Source: Bradyrhizobium sp. (GTDB lineage Bacteria; Pseudomonadota; Alphaproteobacteria; Rhizobiales; Xanthobacteraceae). Taken from it: DNA of 64,000 nt. Under the pieces are notes generated by a model, which was not told the DNA's origin, did no database searches, and saw only the letters and a program-made list of their open reading frames with translations. The translations under genes and the position numbers were made by a program. The stretch is from positions 20,975 through 84,974 of the forward strand of contig NZ_JACRAW010000006.1 of assembly GCF_016213215.1 (NCBI RefSeq), read 5' to 3'. Positions 45,343-53,947 of this stretch are shown in pieces (position 1 is the stretch's first letter; the number at the start of each line of letters is the position of its first letter).

Positions 45343-45627
45343 TCACGGTTGAACGGCGCCGCGCGACATGGATCGTCGTTGATCCCCCAACTTCGCCCGA
45401 ACCGTTCGAGGTACAGACAGCAAGAGAAAGAGCGCTCTGGCGCACTTGTAATTTGCGGCCGCGCGGCTGCCTTCCCGGCCTCTCATCACGACGTCGCCGC
45501 TGGACGAGCAGACCTTCCACAGCCACGAACGCGATCGCTTTTCGACGACCAAGTCGAACACCGCAAGGTGATCCGGCGTGCCTTCGCCGGTCTCGTCCCC
45601 AAGACCCCACACGAGACTATCCTCCAC
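45343..45627 (-). CDS. 94-aa hypothetical protein
   Basis: The core HLAVFDLVVEKRSRSWLWKV, then CSSSGDVVMRGREGSRAAAN and YKCARALFLLL, resembles small Bradyrhizobium proteins with a W.VC..G.VVM.G...SR.AA pattern. A C-terminal hydrophobic patch is present. Neighbouring frames are longer but less protein-like. Gene boundaries are uncertain. Confidence 0.45.
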   Translation of the reverse strand: MEDSLVWGLGDETGEGTPDHLAVFDLVVEKRSRSWLWKVCSSSGDVVMRGREGSRAAANYKCARALFLLLSVPRTVRAKLGDQRRSMSRGAVQP

Positions 45628-45958
45628 CCATTTGGTGCGCGCCGGCCGATCATCCCGTCAGCCTGCAGTTGCGGCACCGACATCAGAATTATCACCGCCT
45701 TGTTCTTATCGCGTGACAGGTCCCCCAATGTTGCGGGAAATTGCTCACAACTTGCACAATTCTGCGTGAAGCTGCATTCGGTACGAGAATGGCGAGACCT
45801 TTCTTGGGAACATTTTGTTTCCGGGTATTGTAATGCTGTCAAGAAGGTATTGAGCCGCGCGGCGCTTGAAGCGGGCGCCACCCGCCGACGGCGTCCGTAT
45901 CCGAACCGGCGCACAGAGGCGTTCAGGGCAGTCGGCGAAACCCGACCTGCGGGGCGAT
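45628..45958. other. 331-bp intergenic region, nothing recognised
   Basis: This stretch is slightly more AT-rich than its surroundings at about 45720-45850. I see no gene, hairpin or repeat that I can support. Confidence 0.35.
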
Positions 45959-46144
45959 TCAGCTCTGATGCGGTCCGCGCATCATCTTCATCGCCTCTTC
46001 GATATGGCGCCACTCGTTGGCCTCTTCCACCTCTCCCCTGTCCTCGCAAGCAACGGCGTTGCGGGCGGCCTGGGCGATGGCCGCGAGGCCGTGCTTCTCG
46101 AACATCTGCCGCGCGATGGTATGAACCTGCAACTCGGATATCAT
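45959..46144 (-). CDS. 61-aa helical hypothetical protein
   Basis: ATG 46144 gives MISELQVHTIARQMFEKHGL, then AAIAQAARNAVACEDRGEVE and EANEWRHIEEAMKMMRG. GGGGAGAG lies just upstream. The A..M...HG..A...A pattern resembles the DUF6961-type small helical family of alphaproteobacteria, which I cannot confirm. No signal peptide. Confidence 0.55.
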   Translation of the reverse strand: MISELQVHTIARQMFEKHGLAAIAQAARNAVACEDRGEVEEANEWRHIEEAMKMMRGPHQS

Positions 46145-46458
46145 GTCGCTCTCCCCGGTGCTCATGCCCGCGGAATCGCAAGCCGCCGCCACTGGTGCAA
46201 CACCGCGGTTTGCTCCAACCGCTCGACCAGCCCTTCGGTTCCGCGTGCCGCACAAATGATCCGCCACTCTGTCGAGCTCGGAGATCCTTGCCCACGGCAC
46301 GCGAGCCGACCGGCCCTCATTTCGCGTGGCCGCCGGTTCCGTTCGTCAAGCAGGCCGAACGCGCCAGCACTCGCGGCGCAGAACCCGTCATGATCATTTT
46401 GCGAATGGATTCTCGCTCACGCGAGGAGAGCCGCATATGAGGATTGCTGGCCCAAATG

Positions 46459-46487
46459 AAAAGGCCGCCGGCCCGACGCCGACGGCC
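46459..46487 (-). terminator. intrinsic terminator downstream of the Flp pilin gene
   Basis: On the minus strand GGCCGTCGGC pairs with GCCGGCGGCC around a 5-base loop, with one G-T wobble, followed by TTTT. It lies about 52 bp after the pilin stop codon. The spacing fits a short 3' UTR of a highly expressed small gene. Confidence 0.65.
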
Positions 46488-46539
46488 CAACCACCAAGCT
46501 CATGCACTAACGCCGAAACGAAATGCCCATATTCCTGGG

Positions 46540-46701
46540 CTACTTCAGCGAACTGCTGATCGACCCGAACTTCTCATTGATCGAGGTGCCAAGACCGTTG
46601 ACCACCGTGATGATTGCAAGCGCGATGCCGGCCGCGATCAGACCGTATTCAATCGCCGTTGCACCCGACTCGTCCTTCCAGAAAGCAATAAGGTTCTTCA
46701 T
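46540..46701 (-). CDS. Flp family type IVb pilin
   Basis: The 53-residue product reads MKNLIAFWKDESGATAIEYG, then LIAAGIALAIITVVNGLG and ends ISSSLK. The prepilin peptidase site (G-ATAIEYGLIA, with Glu at +5 of the mature protein) and the hydrophobic helix are those of Flp pilins assembled by tad systems. The preferred ATG is 46701; an upstream ATG (46731) would add ten residues. No tad, cpa or prepilin peptidase gene is in the window. An intrinsic terminator follows. Confidence 0.85.
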   Translation of the reverse strand: MKNLIAFWKDESGATAIEYGLIAAGIALAIITVVNGLGTSINEKFGSISSSLK

Positions 46702-46907
46702 GTGACGCTCAGCCTCGTTTTGTGACGACACCCCCTGATCGAGTGCCGAGCCGATTTGAGCGGACGGACTCTAAGACCGAGTAAAGCGGCCTGGTCAAAA
46801 CTACGGAGTATTGCGTGCAAGAAACGCAGAAAATTCGATGGATTTGAGAAACAATCGCCGATCCACCAACTCACACCGAGGAACGAGTAACGATCATCCG
46901 ATCCTTG

Positions 46908-47519
46908 CTACCACATCGTGGCCTGCGCGCGTGCGGGCCACGCCCGATCATATTCCTCGCCGCCGACACGATTGTTACTCATCTCGGCCAGGATCCGGCC
47001 CGGAGTCGGCAAATCCATGGGATCGACATGCTTGTCCGGATTCCAGAGATCGGCGCGGACGATCGCGCGAGCGCACTGGAAATAGATCTCCTCAACGGTC
47101 ATGACGATGACGGTCCGCGGCGCCATACCCTCCACCTTGAAGGATTCGAGCAACTCCGCGTCGGCCGACACATGCGCCCGTCCATTGACCCGCAAGGTGT
47201 TGCCGGCTCCGGGGATGAGAAACAACAGGCCAACGCGCGGATCACGCACGATGTTGCGCAGTGAATCGATCCTGTCGTTGCCGCGTCGGTCGGGCATCAT
47301 CAGGGTCTTTTCATCGTGAATACGGACAAATCCGGCACGGTCGCCGCGCGGCGAGCAATCAAGTCCCTCCGGCCCGCAGGTCGCCAAGGCTGCGAACGGC
47401 GACCTTTCGACCAGAATTCGATATTGCGGCGTTATCCGATCGGCAACCTTGGCAGTCGAGGTCTCGTTGGGAACGCCGTAGATCGCCTCCAGCTCCTCGA
47501 CGGTTCCAATGAGCGACAT
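46908..47519 (-). CDS. PPOX-class flavin-binding protein, MSMEG_1061-like
   Basis: The 203-residue product from ATG 47519 has the split-barrel pattern: ERSPFAALATCGPEGLDCSP, MMPDRRGNDRIDSLRNIVRD, VGLLFLIPGAGNTLRVNGRA. It resembles the MSMEG_1061-type PPOX subfamily, which binds FMN or F420; the substrate is unknown. It lies 31 bp after phnN on the same strand, so it is likely the last gene of the phn operon, though it could have its own promoter. The first gene of this PPOX type in the window is at 5465. Confidence 0.75.
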   Translation of the reverse strand: MSLIGTVEELEAIYGVPNETSTAKVADRITPQYRILVERSPFAALATCGPEGLDCSPRGDRAGFVRIHDEKTLMMPDRRGNDRIDSLRNIVRDPRVGLLFLIPGAGNTLRVNGRAHVSADAELLESFKVEGMAPRTVIVMTVEEIYFQCARAIVRADLWNPDKHVDPMDLPTPGRILAEMSNNRVGGEEYDRAWPARAQATMW

Positions 47520-47550
47520 CACAACCTCGTCATATTTCACGACAAACGCC

Positions 47551-48147
47551 CTACTCGCACCAACGCTCGTCCCTGATAATGCGCAACAGCTGGCGGCTGT
47601 GATACTCGGCACTTCCGGCGTTGAGAATGGTCATGTCGGGCGCTGCTCCCGCATTATCCACGATGCGTCCGAGCCGTTCTTCGATGTTGCCGTCGCTTCG
47701 CCGCGCTCGCGCCGCCAGGCGTTCGGCAAGGACTTCCGGCGGCGCCGTGATCGACACCACCACGACATTGGCGTAAGCGCAACGGACTGCACCGATCACC
47801 GTGCGAGACACGTTGACGACGACCGTCCGGCCCGCGCGAATGTCGCCGTTGATCGCAGCGGGCAACGCATAGCAATGGCCATGCGCCTCCCAATGCACCG
47901 CGAAATCTCCGCGGTCGCGCGCTTGCTGAAACTCGTCCCGACTGATCGACACGTTGTCCTCGGCGGCGGAGGCCTCCCGCGTCACCGCACGGCGCGGGAA
48001 GACAATGCCGCCATCCTCGGCGCAGGCAGCCTGCACAAGCCGGAGCAGCGTATCCTTGCCGGCGCCGCTCGGCCCCACCACCAGAACCAGTCGACCCGGC
48101 CCGATCGCCGCGGCTCTGTCGGCCGATATGACTGGCAACTCCGTCAT
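47551..48147 (-). CDS. phnN: ribose 1,5-bisphosphokinase PhnN
   Basis: The 198-residue product from ATG 48147 has a P-loop VLVVGPSGAGKDTLLRL and guanylate-kinase-like elements (RRAVTREAS; FAVHWEAHGHCYALPAAIN). PhnN phosphorylates ribose 1,5-bisphosphate to PRPP, the last step of the C-P lyase pathway. Its ATG overlaps the phnM stop (ATGA, 48144-48147). Starts further upstream would overlap phnM. Cytosolic. Confidence 0.9.
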   Translation of the reverse strand: MTELPVISADRAAAIGPGRLVLVVGPSGAGKDTLLRLVQAACAEDGGIVFPRRAVTREASAAEDNVSISRDEFQQARDRGDFAVHWEAHGHCYALPAAINGDIRAGRTVVVNVSRTVIGAVRCAYANVVVVSITAPPEVLAERLAARARRSDGNIEERLGRIVDNAGAAPDMTILNAGSAEYHSRQLLRIIRDERWCE

Positions 48148-49313
48148 GCGACGCGTCGCCCTTCGCGCCACACGCTGCGGACGGCCGGAACGTCATGAGA
48201 AACGTGAACCCGGATCAGATCGGCGCGCTTTCCGACGGCGATCTCGCCGCGGTCGAACAAACCGACCGCCTCCGCCGGCGCCTTGGTGACGGTGCGGATT
48301 GCCGAGGCCAGATCGATGGCCGGGATGCGCTTGGGCAATTGCAGCGCCCCCATCAAAAGGCTCGCCGGGATGTAGTCGGAGGAGAGAATGTCAAGCAGTC
48401 CTTCGCGCGCAAGGTCGACCGCCGCGATGTTGCCCGAATGCGAGCCGCCGCGTACCACGTTCGGGGCCCCCATCAGGATGTCGATGCCGGCCTCGTGCAG
48501 CCCGCGCGCGGCCTCGACCGTCGTCGGGAATTCGGCAACTGCAATGCCGTCGCGAATGGCGTCGGCAACGTTTTCCGCCGTCGTGTCATCGTGGCTGGCA
48601 AGCGGGATCTCGTAGCTCTGCGCCAGCGCCACGATCTCGCGCATGTTGGTCGCCGCGTGCGCCTTCTGATAGGCAAGGCGCCGCTCGAACAGGACGTTGA
48701 GCTCGGCATCGGTCTTGCCGCCCTTGCCGCGATAATAGTCACGCATCTTGCCTTCATCGCGGAACTGCCGCTGCCCGGGCGTGTGATCCATCAGAGACAT
48801 CAACCGCACGTCGGGGCGCCCGACCAGTTCCCTGGCTTCCTCGACGACGCTCGGCATCGGAATTTCGCAGCGCAGATGCAGGAAGTGGTCGGCCCGCAGC
48901 AGGTTGCCTTCGCGCGCCGCCGATATCGCCGCGGCGAGGGTGCCTGCTCGCCCGTCGACCTCCTCGGCACCGTCCTCGCGCCAGACCCGCAGCGAGTCCA
49001 GCACCGTGGTGATGCCGGACGTGGCGAGCTGGCCGTCATAGGAAACCACGGCCGCGATGGGATCCCAGAACACCTTTGGTCGCGGCACATAATGCGCCTC
49101 GAGGTGATCGGTGTGCAGCTCGATCAGGCCCGGCGCGATCAGGTCGCCCTCGGCATCCTCGCTGCCGGCCGGCCCCCTGCCTTCGCCGTATTCGGCGATG
49201 CAGCCGTCGGCGAACGCGATCCAGCCCCGCTCGATCACCCGATCGGCGAGGACGATCCTCGCATTATCGATGACGGTTTCGTTGTCGTTCGCACTCATTT
49301 GGGAGTCCTTCAT
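48144..49313 (-). CDS. phnM: alpha-D-ribose 1-methylphosphonate 5-triphosphate diphosphatase PhnM
   Basis: The 389-residue amidohydrolase-superfamily protein has LIAPGLIELHTDHLEAHYVP (metal-binding His), LASHDDTTAENV and [20 protein letters not shown], with late Asp region LSSDYIPASLL. PhnM removes diphosphate from the ribosyl triphosphate product of PhnI/G/H/L, giving the PhnJ substrate. It is four-base coupled at both ends (phnL and phnN). A second phnM-type gene lies at 60312. N-terminal residues MKDSQMSANDNE are variable. Confidence 0.9.
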   Translation of the reverse strand: MKDSQMSANDNETVIDNARIVLADRVIERGWIAFADGCIAEYGEGRGPAGSEDAEGDLIAPGLIELHTDHLEAHYVPRPKVFWDPIAAVVSYDGQLATSGITTVLDSLRVWREDGAEEVDGRAGTLAAAISAAREGNLLRADHFLHLRCEIPMPSVVEEARELVGRPDVRLMSLMDHTPGQRQFRDEGKMRDYYRGKGGKTDAELNVLFERRLAYQKAHAATNMREIVALAQSYEIPLASHDDTTAENVADAIRDGIAVAEFPTTVEAARGLHEAGIDILMGAPNVVRGGSHSGNIAAVDLAREGLLDILSSDYIPASLLMGALQLPKRIPAIDLASAIRTVTKAPAEAVGLFDRGEIAVGKRADLIRVHVSHDVPAVRSVWREGRRVA

Positions 49314-50008
49314 GCGGCGGCGGCAAAGGCCGTGACGTCGATGATACGGTCGGCGATCAGATGGCGGATCTCGTCGTCATGCACGATCGCAACCATGGCG
49401 GTCCCCCGGCGCTTCTTTTCTTCGATCAACTCCACCACGACGGCCCGGTTGGCAGCATCGAGCGAAGCAGTCGGCTCATCCAGGAGCAGGATCGGCAGGT
49501 CGGAAACAAAACCGCGCGCGATGTTGACCCTTTGTTGCTCACCGCCGGAAAATGTCGATGGCGGCAGCACCCAGAGCCGCTCGGGAATATTGAGGCGTTG
49601 GAGCAGCGCGCCGGCTCGTTCGCGCGCCTCTGCGCGTGCTGCCCCGCTCACGATCAGCGGCTCGGCCACGATATCGATGGCAGCGACCCTCGGCACCGCG
49701 CGCAGGAACTGGCTGACATAGCCGATCGTGCTCCGCCTCACGTTGAGCACTTGCCGGGGTTCGGCCTTCGCGACATCGATCAGCTCGCCATGATGGCGAA
49801 TCGCGATGCGACCTGAATCGCAACGGTAATTGCCGAAGATCATCTTCAGGATGGAGGACTTGCCTGCACCGGATGGCCCCGACAGCACAACGCATTCACC
49901 CGGCTCGACGTGAAACGACACCCCACGTACGACCGGCAGGTCAATTCCTCCCTGCAGATGCATGGTAAAGGTCTTAGCAGCTTCGACAATTTCGATTACA
50001 GCAGTCAT
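49310..50008 (-). CDS. phnL: C-P lyase system ATP-binding protein PhnL
   Basis: This 232-residue ABC-type ATPase has Walker A LSGPSGAGKSSILKM, signature FSGGEQQRVNIARG and Walker B LPILLLDEPTASLD. PhnL binds the C-P lyase core with PhnK and is needed with PhnI, G and H for nucleotide-to-ribose transfer. Four-base overlap with phnM (49310-49313). PhnL-type ABC proteins lack their own permease. PhnK upstream is a separate ABC protein in the same operon. Confidence 0.9.
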   Translation of the reverse strand: MTAVIEIVEAAKTFTMHLQGGIDLPVVRGVSFHVEPGECVVLSGPSGAGKSSILKMIFGNYRCDSGRIAIRHHGELIDVAKAEPRQVLNVRRSTIGYVSQFLRAVPRVAAIDIVAEPLIVSGAARAEARERAGALLQRLNIPERLWVLPPSTFSGGEQQRVNIARGFVSDLPILLLDEPTASLDAANRAVVVELIEEKKRRGTAMVAIVHDDEIRHLIADRIIDVTAFAAAA

Positions 50009-50015
50009 TTCGGGC

Positions 50016-50816
50016 TCATGGTGGCAAAATTGAAGAAACCAGCAATTGTGTATAGGGCTCGCGCGGATCGTCGAGCACCTGGTCGGTCAGACCGCTCTCG
50101 ATCACCTGTCCGCCCTTCATCACCATCACACGATGCGACAACAGGCGCGCCACCGCCAGGTCGTGGGTGACTATGACGGCGGCCAGGTTCAGCTCGCCGA
50201 CAAGGTTGCGCAACAGATCGAGCAGGCGCGCCTGCACCGACACGTCGAGCCCGCCGGTCGGCTCGTCCATGAACACCAGGCGCGGCTCGGTCACGAGATT
50301 GCGGGCGATCTGAAGACGCTGCCGCATGCCGCCCGAATAGGTCCGCGGCGCATCGTCGATTCGCGCGAGGTCGATCTCGACGCGATCTAGCCAGGATGCG
50401 GCGCTCTCCCGGATCCGGCCGTAGTGGTTCCAGCCGATCGCCATCAACCGCTCGCCGACATTGGCGCCCGCTGACACGGCCATGCGCAACCCCTGTGCGG
50501 GGTCCTGGTGCACGTAGCCCCAATCCGTGCGGAACAGGAAGCGTCGCTCGGCTTCACCCAGGGCAGCAAGGTCGCGCGTCACTCCGTCGCGCATCCGGTA
50601 GGACACGCGCCCCGCGCTCGGCGAGAGCTGGCCCGACAGCAGCTGCAACAGTGTCGACTTGCCCGAGCCGGATTCGCCGACGATGGCAAGCACCTCGCCG
50701 GGATAGAGCAAGAAAGAGACGTCGCGGCAGGCGGCAATCCGGCCGTAGGACCTGCTGAGACCTTCCGCGATCAGAAGCGGCTCATTGCGTTCAAGCCTCG
50801 TTTCGCCTTCAGCCAT
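50016..50816 (-). CDS. phnK: C-P lyase system ATP-binding protein PhnK
   Basis: The 266-residue ABC ATPase from ATG 50816 has Walker A IVGESGSGKSTLLQLL, signature YSGGMRQRLQIARNL and Walker B RLVFMDEPTGGLD. PhnK docks on the PhnGHIJ core. The start is placed so that it overlaps the phnJ end by eight bases; a longer frame is open but would overlap phnJ further. Seven bases separate it from phnL. Confidence 0.9.
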   Translation of the reverse strand: MAEGETRLERNEPLLIAEGLSRSYGRIAACRDVSFLLYPGEVLAIVGESGSGKSTLLQLLSGQLSPSAGRVSYRMRDGVTRDLAALGEAERRFLFRTDWGYVHQDPAQGLRMAVSAGANVGERLMAIGWNHYGRIRESAASWLDRVEIDLARIDDAPRTYSGGMRQRLQIARNLVTEPRLVFMDEPTGGLDVSVQARLLDLLRNLVGELNLAAVIVTHDLAVARLLSHRVMVMKGGQVIESGLTDQVLDDPREPYTQLLVSSILPP

Positions 50817-51693
50817 GCACCCTCTCCTTGTAAGGTGCCGCATTCTGACTGCCGCGATGGCCGGCCAGCTGCCGGCTTTCGCAATAGTCGGTGTCCGAAC
50901 ACACGAACATGCGCCCGCCCTTGTCATCGGTCACGATCTCGTCGAGATAGGAGTTCTCCGCTCCGCACAGCGCGCAAGGCGCATCGTGCCGGTAGGGCAC
51001 GAACGGGTGATCCTCGAAGTCGAGCGATACCACGGTCGTGTAGGGCGGGATCGCATAGATCCGCTTCTCACGGCCGGCGCCGAACAACTGCAGCGCCGGA
51101 GAATTGTCCATTTTCGGATTGTCGAACTTGGGCGTCGGCGACGGATCCATGACGTAACGTCCGTTCACCTTCACAGGATAGGCGTAGGACGTCGCGATGT
51201 GGCCGAACCGCGCGATGTCCTCGTAAAGCTTGACATGCATCAGGCCATATTCGGCCAGCGCGTGCATCCGCCGCGTCTCGGTCTCGCGCGGCTCGAGAAA
51301 GCGGAGCGGCTCCGGAATCGGCACCTGATAAACCAGAACCTGACCCGCCTTCAGCGGCGTCTCTGGAATCCGGTGGCGGGTTTGCACGACCGTCGCCTGC
51401 GCTGTTTCGGTCGTGGTGGCGACGCCCGCGGTCTTGGCGAAGAACTTCCGGATCGAGATGGCGTTGGTGGTGTCATCCGATCCCTGGTCGATGACCTTCA
51501 GCACGTCGTCAGGACCAAGGATCGAAGCCGTCACCTGTACGCCGCCGGTGCCCCAGCCGTAGGGCATCGGCATTTCGCGGCTGGCGAACGGCACCTGGTA
51601 GCCGGGAATCGCGATCGCCTTCAGGATCGCGCGCCGGATCATCCGCTTGGTCTGCTCGTCGAGGTACGCGAAGTTGTAAACCGGGGCGTTCAT
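50809..51693 (-). CDS. phnJ: C-P lyase PhnJ (radical SAM, C-P bond cleavage)
   Basis: The 294-residue product has the PhnJ cysteine set: Cys240, Cys243, Cys265 and Cys271, with spacing x2, x21, x5, the same as the E. coli enzyme, where the first three bind 4Fe-4S and the fourth is the catalytic thiyl Cys. The Gly radical region is IPGYQVPFASRE (Gly31). It cleaves 5-phospho-ribose-1-methylphosphonate to alkane and cyclic phosphate, using SAM. ATGA coupling with phnI. All key residues appear intact. Confidence 0.93.
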   Translation of the reverse strand: MNAPVYNFAYLDEQTKRMIRRAILKAIAIPGYQVPFASREMPMPYGWGTGGVQVTASILGPDDVLKVIDQGSDDTTNAISIRKFFAKTAGVATTTETAQATVVQTRHRIPETPLKAGQVLVYQVPIPEPLRFLEPRETETRRMHALAEYGLMHVKLYEDIARFGHIATSYAYPVKVNGRYVMDPSPTPKFDNPKMDNSPALQLFGAGREKRIYAIPPYTTVVSLDFEDHPFVPYRHDAPCALCGAENSYLDEIVTDDKGGRMFVCSDTDYCESRQLAGHRGSQNAAPYKERVHG

Positions 51694-52793
51694 TCCGCGG
51701 CCTCCTGCAACGGCTCGACGTCATTGGCGTCGGCAAACTCCTTGCGAAGCTTGCGAAGCAGACCGAGTTCGGACTGGAAGTCGACGTAGTGCGGGAGCTT
51801 GAGATGCTCGACAAAGCCTGTCGCCTGGACATTATCCGAATGCGACATCACGAATTCCTCGTCCTGGACCGCGGCAGTGATCTCCTCGCCAAGCTCGCGG
51901 GCGCGCAAGGCCCGGTCGACGAGAGCCATCGACATCGCCTTGCGCTCGCTTTGTCCGAAGGCAAGACCGTAGCCGCGGGTAAAGCACGGCGCTTCCGTCG
52001 CAGAACCCTTGAACTGGTTGACCATCTGGCATTCGGTAAGCGCGATCGAGCCAAGCGGCACGGCAAAGCCGGCATCCTCGGCGAAGAACTCGACTTCAAC
52101 CTCGCCAAAGCGGATCTCGCCGGCAAAGGGGTGATTCCGGCCATAGCCACGCTGCGAGGAGTAACCGAGCGCAAGCAAGAAGCCTTCGTCCCCGCGCGCC
52201 AGATTTTGCAGCCGCAGGTCGCGCTCAGCCGGAAAACTCAAGGGCTCGCGCGTGAGATCGCCCACGGCGGCGTCCGGCTCCGCCCCCGGCGACCGCTCAA
52301 TCAAGCCGTCGCGGCCCAGGAAATCGGTGACGCGTGGCGTGGCGGGCGCCGCCGCTTCCGCTGTTGCCGGCTCCTCGGGAACAAAGCCGTCGGCCAGCTG
52401 CGCGTCCAGCAGGCGATGCGTGTAGTCGAAGGTCGGACCGAGAATCTGGCCGCCAGGAATATCCTTGAACGTCGAGGAGATACGACGATGGATCTGCATC
52501 GCCCCGGTGTCGACCGGTTCGCTGGACCCGAAGCGCGGCAGTGTGGCACGGAACGCGCGCATGAGGAAGATCGCCTCGATCATGTCGCCCCTCGCCTGCT
52601 TGATCGCGAGCGCCGCAAGCTCGCGGTCGTAGAGTGAGCCTTCGGTCATGACACGATCGACCGCAAGCCCGAGCTGCTGCGCAATCTGCTCCAGCGCCAG
52701 TTCGGGAACGCTGCGCTCCCCGCGGCGCTCATGCGCCAGCAGGCGATGCGCATTTTCAATGGCACGCTCACCGCCCTTGACTGCGACATACAT
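51690..52793 (-). CDS. phnI: C-P lyase core protein PhnI
   Basis: The 367-residue product starts MYVAVKGGERAIENAHRLLA and has LALEQIAQQLGLAVDRVMTEG and DYTHRLLDAQLADG. The C-terminal VMSHSDNVQATGFVEHLKLPHY is a family signature. PhnI carries the nucleosidase activity that links phosphonate to ribose from ATP with G, H and L. Four-base overlap with phnJ, two-base gap to phnH. Length is typical of the family. Confidence 0.92.
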   Translation of the reverse strand: MYVAVKGGERAIENAHRLLAHERRGERSVPELALEQIAQQLGLAVDRVMTEGSLYDRELAALAIKQARGDMIEAIFLMRAFRATLPRFGSSEPVDTGAMQIHRRISSTFKDIPGGQILGPTFDYTHRLLDAQLADGFVPEEPATAEAAAPATPRVTDFLGRDGLIERSPGAEPDAAVGDLTREPLSFPAERDLRLQNLARGDEGFLLALGYSSQRGYGRNHPFAGEIRFGEVEVEFFAEDAGFAVPLGSIALTECQMVNQFKGSATEAPCFTRGYGLAFGQSERKAMSMALVDRALRARELGEEITAAVQDEEFVMSHSDNVQATGFVEHLKLPHYVDFQSELGLLRKLRKEFADANDVEPLQEAAE

Positions 52794-52795
52794 GC

Positions 52796-53404
52796 TCAGC
52801 TTTCCTTCCTGACAAGACGCGCGGTGCGCGGAATCGCGACGATGGCATCGTCGGCGACCAGCACCACGTCGATGCCGCGCGGAAACAGCGTTTCGTTGTT
52901 CTGGAGCCGCTCGAAGAGATCGGCCGGCTGCATCCTGGCCTGAAGCGACGCCATACCGTCAATACCCGGGCCGCGCAGCCGAAACGTGTCGCCGGCGCCG
53001 AAGTCTCCGACCTGGATGATCACTGTCGTCGACCGATCCGGATACTCGTTGCTGCCCAGGGCAAAACGCTCCAGCGCAGGAAGCGCGCCGCCATCGGCAA
53101 TCAGCGCGAAGCCGCAGATCGAGGGCTCGGCAACGATCGGAGCCCCGGTGTGAAACTTCAGCCACGTGACCACATCGGAACTGCCCGCCATTTCCCGATC
53201 GAGCCAGAGCGGAGTGTCATGATCGAACAGCGTCAGCGCGATGGCCGCCGTGCCGCGCATCATGGCACCGGGCGTACCTGCTACCGGTGCAATACGATTG
53301 ATGCTCCCCGGCCGCGCCATGGCGTCCATGACCGAGCGAAACGTCGATTGTGCCGACAGCACCTTGCCGGCGAAGCCCGGCGGCAGCTCCGCAATCGTCG
53401 CCAT
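52796..53404 (-). CDS. phnH: C-P lyase core protein PhnH
   Basis: The 202-residue product starts MATIAELPPGFAGKVLSAQS and has RSVMDAMARPGSINRIAP, LTLFDHDTPLWLD and QVGDFGAGDTFRLRGPGID. PhnH forms part of the PhnGHIJ core complex and resembles a PLP-enzyme-like fold without cofactor use. It lies five bases after phnG, and phnI follows in two bases. Confidence 0.9.
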   Translation of the reverse strand: MATIAELPPGFAGKVLSAQSTFRSVMDAMARPGSINRIAPVAGTPGAMMRGTAAIALTLFDHDTPLWLDREMAGSSDVVTWLKFHTGAPIVAEPSICGFALIADGGALPALERFALGSNEYPDRSTTVIIQVGDFGAGDTFRLRGPGIDGMASLQARMQPADLFERLQNNETLFPRGIDVVLVADDAIVAIPRTARLVRKES

Positions 53405-53409
53405 CGCTA

Positions 53410-53871
53410 TCAGCCCTCCCCACGCACCATGGTGTAGAAATCCACCTTCGTTGCCGCCGTCTGCGCGGCCTTATGTCGTCGCTTCGCGAGTATATCCGCG
53501 CGAAGCGGCGCGATGATAAGCGTTTCGACCGAATCGCAAAGCCGCTCCGACTGCACGAGGGCGTCGCACAGCGCGATCAGTCGCGCTTTCTCGCGGTCGC
53601 GGCCGAGCGCATAGCCTAACCCGACCTCGCCGGTGGAAAGCCGCACGGCCGCACGGGACACGGTAGCTTCGCCCAGGTTGAACGGCGCCCCGTCGCCGCC
53701 GATCCGGCCCCGCAGCATGATGAGACCGTTTTCCGGCTCGCGCAGATCCTCATGAGCAGGCACCGCAATGGACTGCAGACACTTTGCGATCTCGCGCGTA
53801 TCCGCTTGCGCGAGCACCGCCATTGCGGCTTTTCGCCTTGCCTGGTTGCTGTCCCGATCGCCTGCCGCCAT
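53410..53871 (-). CDS. phnG: C-P lyase core protein PhnG
   Basis: The 153-residue product has MAVLAQADTREIAKCLQSIA, ENGLIMLRGRIGGDGAPFNL, GEATVSRAAVRLSTGEVGLG and YALGRDREKARLIALCDAL, which are the PhnG signatures. AAGG is a ribosome site five bases before the ATG. First gene of the G-N operon; its promoter carries a Pho-box-like site and a palindrome. PhnG helps PhnI and PhnH form the ribosyl-phosphonate intermediate. Confidence 0.9.
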   Translation of the reverse strand: MAAGDRDSNQARRKAAMAVLAQADTREIAKCLQSIAVPAHEDLREPENGLIMLRGRIGGDGAPFNLGEATVSRAAVRLSTGEVGLGYALGRDREKARLIALCDALVQSERLCDSVETLIIAPLRADILAKRRHKAAQTAATKVDFYTMVRGEG

Positions 53872-53889
53872 ATCGACCTTGCCGGATTG

Positions 53890-53915
53890 AAGTTGTCTAT
53901 GATACTAGACAACTT
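53890..53915. promoter_or_regulatory. perfect 10-6-10 palindrome, probable PhnF operator
   Basis: AAGTTGTCTA (53890-53899) and TAGACAACTT (53906-53915) are perfect inverted arms around TGATAC. Dyads with TCTA/TAGA-type cores suit GntR/HutC proteins such as PhnF, whose gene is divergent. The site ends 19 bp before the phnG ATG and should sit at or just after the transcription start. Confidence 0.7.
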
Positions 53916-53929
53916 GTTAGCCAGACGCC

Positions 53930-53947
53930 ATGACGTTTTCGTGACAG
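53930..53947 (-). promoter_or_regulatory. Pho-box-like site upstream of phnG
   Basis: On the minus strand CTGTCAC-GAAA-ACGTCAT fits the PhoB consensus of two CTGTCAT-like heptamers separated by four bases. Ten bases downstream is TAACAA, a possible -10 hexamer. This spacing matches PhoB-dependent promoters, where the Pho box replaces the -35 element. Confidence 0.6.

Noticed and set aside
45810..45850. possible GGAAC-type general-stress promoter near 45808
   Set aside because: GGAAC is present but no CGTT follows at the needed 16-17 base spacing.
44875..46440. 521-aa plus-strand frame across the GrlR and small gene region
   Set aside because: It is low-complexity, Arg/Pro/Ser rich and overlaps several smaller genes with better signals.
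48195..49721. 508-aa plus-strand frame opposite phnM and phnL
   Set aside because: It overlaps two well-identified genes in antisense and carries only shadow composition.
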